This document shows, piece after piece, positions 13,535 to 14,244 of a stretch of 14,244 nucleotides of DNA. The translations under genes were made by a program, and so were the position numbers. Below the pieces are notes generated by a model. It ran no database searches. It saw only the letters and a program-made list of their open reading frames with translations, and was not told the DNA's origin. The DNA comes from Candidatus Neoflavobacterium equi. Lineage in GTDB: Bacteria > Bacteroidota > Bacteroidia > Flavobacteriales > Flavobacteriaceae. The stretch covers positions 1-14,244 of the forward strand of contig JAGHSS010000325.1 of NCBI GenBank assembly GCA_018065745.1. The letters run 5' to 3'. The stretch's first letter is position 1. Every line of letters begins with the position of its first letter.

Positions 13535-14116
13535 ATGTTAGGTTTAAAATTAGCGACAGATCCAAGATGGGTCAACATTGTGGAATCAAATATTGAAGAG
13601 ATATTGACAGATCACGCTTGGTGCGAACAAAAAGCTGCATACAATGCCATGCACATCATTGTGAACAATTCTGAAAAGCCAGAATTGGTAGCAGAGATGA
13701 TCAAAATTGCCAGAGAAGAAATGGAACACTTTGAGATGGTACACAACATCATACAAGAGCGCGGTTTGAAATTGGGTAGAGATCAAAAGGACGACTACGT
13801 CAGTGATTTGATGAAGTTTGCCAAAAAAGACGGTTCCAGAAACGACGTTCTTATTGAACGCCTTTTATTTGCTGCTTTGATTGAAGCCAGAAGCTGTGAA
13901 CGTTTTAGAATATTATCACAAAACATCAAAGATCCCACATTGGCTAAATTTTACCATGATTTAATGGTCAGTGAAGCAGGACACTACACCACATTCATCA
14001 AATTTGCAAAACAGTACACAGAGAAAGTTGACGTGGACAAACGTTGGAATGAGTGGTTGGTTTATGAAGCAGAGATCATGAAGAAATACGGCAAAAAAGA
14101 AACTGTTCACGGGTAG
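13535..14116 (+). CDS. miaE: tRNA-(ms2io6A)-hydroxylase MiaE
   Basis: A 193-residue non-haem diiron monooxygenase that hydroxylates the isopentenyl side chain of 2-methylthio-N6-isopentenyladenosine at position 37 of tRNAs reading U-starting codons, using O2. The four-helix-bundle iron ligands are all visible: E31 in DHAWCEQKAA, E62 and H65 in REEMEHFEMVH, E117 in LIEARSCERF, and E147 and H150 in VSEAGHYTTF. The length matches the family (about 190-200). The substrate is made by MiaA and MiaB, which are not in this window and must be encoded elsewhere. The start MLGLKLATDPRWV fits the family N-terminus and follows a TAnnTTTG box. It is divergent from the glycosyltransferase and stands alone, ending before a terminator. 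Confidence 0.95.
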   Translation: MLGLKLATDPRWVNIVESNIEEILTDHAWCEQKAAYNAMHIIVNNSEKPELVAEMIKIAREEMEHFEMVHNIIQERGLKLGRDQKDDYVSDLMKFAKKDGSRNDVLIERLLFAALIEARSCERFRILSQNIKDPTLAKFYHDLMVSEAGHYTTFIKFAKQYTEKVDVDKRWNEWLVYEAEIMKKYGKKETVHG

Positions 14117-14147
14117 TTTACTAAAGGAAATATCTTCACATATAATT

Positions 14148-14179
14148 AAAATAGCCCTGTAGAACAGGGCTATTTTTTT
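14148..14179 (+). terminator. Rho-independent terminator after miaE
   Basis: A 13-bp perfect stem, 14148-14160 with 14164-14176 (core ATAGCCCTGT and ACAGGGCTAT), has a 3-base loop and runs into seven T residues. It begins 31 bp after the miaE stop. The A-rich left flank would let it work on the other strand as well. Confidence 0.88.
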
Positions 14180-14184
14180 AGGAA

Positions 14185-14192
14185 TATATTTG
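14185..14192 (+). promoter_or_regulatory. Possible -7 element of a gene beyond the window
   Basis: TATATTTG matches TAnnTTTG exactly, just after the miaE terminator. The only downstream ATG (14206) opens eight codons before a stop, so no gene starts inside the window. It may be a chance match in AT-rich DNA or the promoter of a gene to the right. Confidence 0.25.
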
Positions 14193-14244
14193 ACTTTAAA
14201 ATTTTATGTTATTTCTGAAATCCTCATATTAAAAATAACTAGAC

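Overview
The window looks like chromosomal DNA from a member of the Bacteroidota, most likely the family Flavobacteriaceae. The DNA is AT-rich, start codons lack Shine-Dalgarno sequences, and several genes are preceded by the Bacteroidota promoter element TAnnTTTG. The protein set also fits: a flavobacterial-type acyltransferase, a DUF4268 protein, MiaE, and a metal-efflux operon ordered regulator-kinase-adaptor-pump-outer-membrane protein. No species is claimed. I see no tRNA, rRNA, CRISPR array, transposase or phage gene. No gene-free stretch exceeds 300 bases; the longest are 1593-1760 and 12055-12233, and both are described.

Layout. 77-700 is a RimJ/RimL-type GNAT acetyltransferase. 822-1592 is an isocitrate lyase/PEP mutase family protein. 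Each is followed by its own terminator. 1761-9418 is a five-gene heavy-metal efflux locus: OmpR-type response regulator, sensor histidine kinase, lipoprotein-like membrane-fusion adaptor, CzcA-type RND pump, and TolC-family outer-membrane protein, closed by a terminator at 9425-9452. 9484-10519 (minus) holds a hypothetical acidic protein and a DUF4268 protein. These diverge, across 27-36 bp, from a Nudix CoA pyrophosphatase and a PlsC-like acyltransferase (10556-12054). 12063-12163 is a structured intergenic element. 12234-13463 (minus) is a GT4-type glycosyltransferase interrupted by one in-frame TGA. 13535-14116 is miaE.

How the genes work together. The kinase and regulator presumably sense periplasmic metal and activate the adaptor-pump-channel operon. 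The 112-bp gap between kinase and adaptor carries direct evidence for this: four TTCTAA-like hexamers at exact 11-bp steps, the geometry of an OmpR/PhoB-class binding site, ending 23 bp before a perfect TAnnTTTG box that has no -33 partner. The other genes look like ordinary housekeeping or accessory genes.

The observations most worth following up are the phased repeat array with an adjoining palindrome (3828-3897), the structured element at 12063-12163 that resembles a dispersed flavobacterial repeat/RNA, the single-codon nonsense interruption of the glycosyltransferase, and the acyltransferase with altered catalytic motifs.
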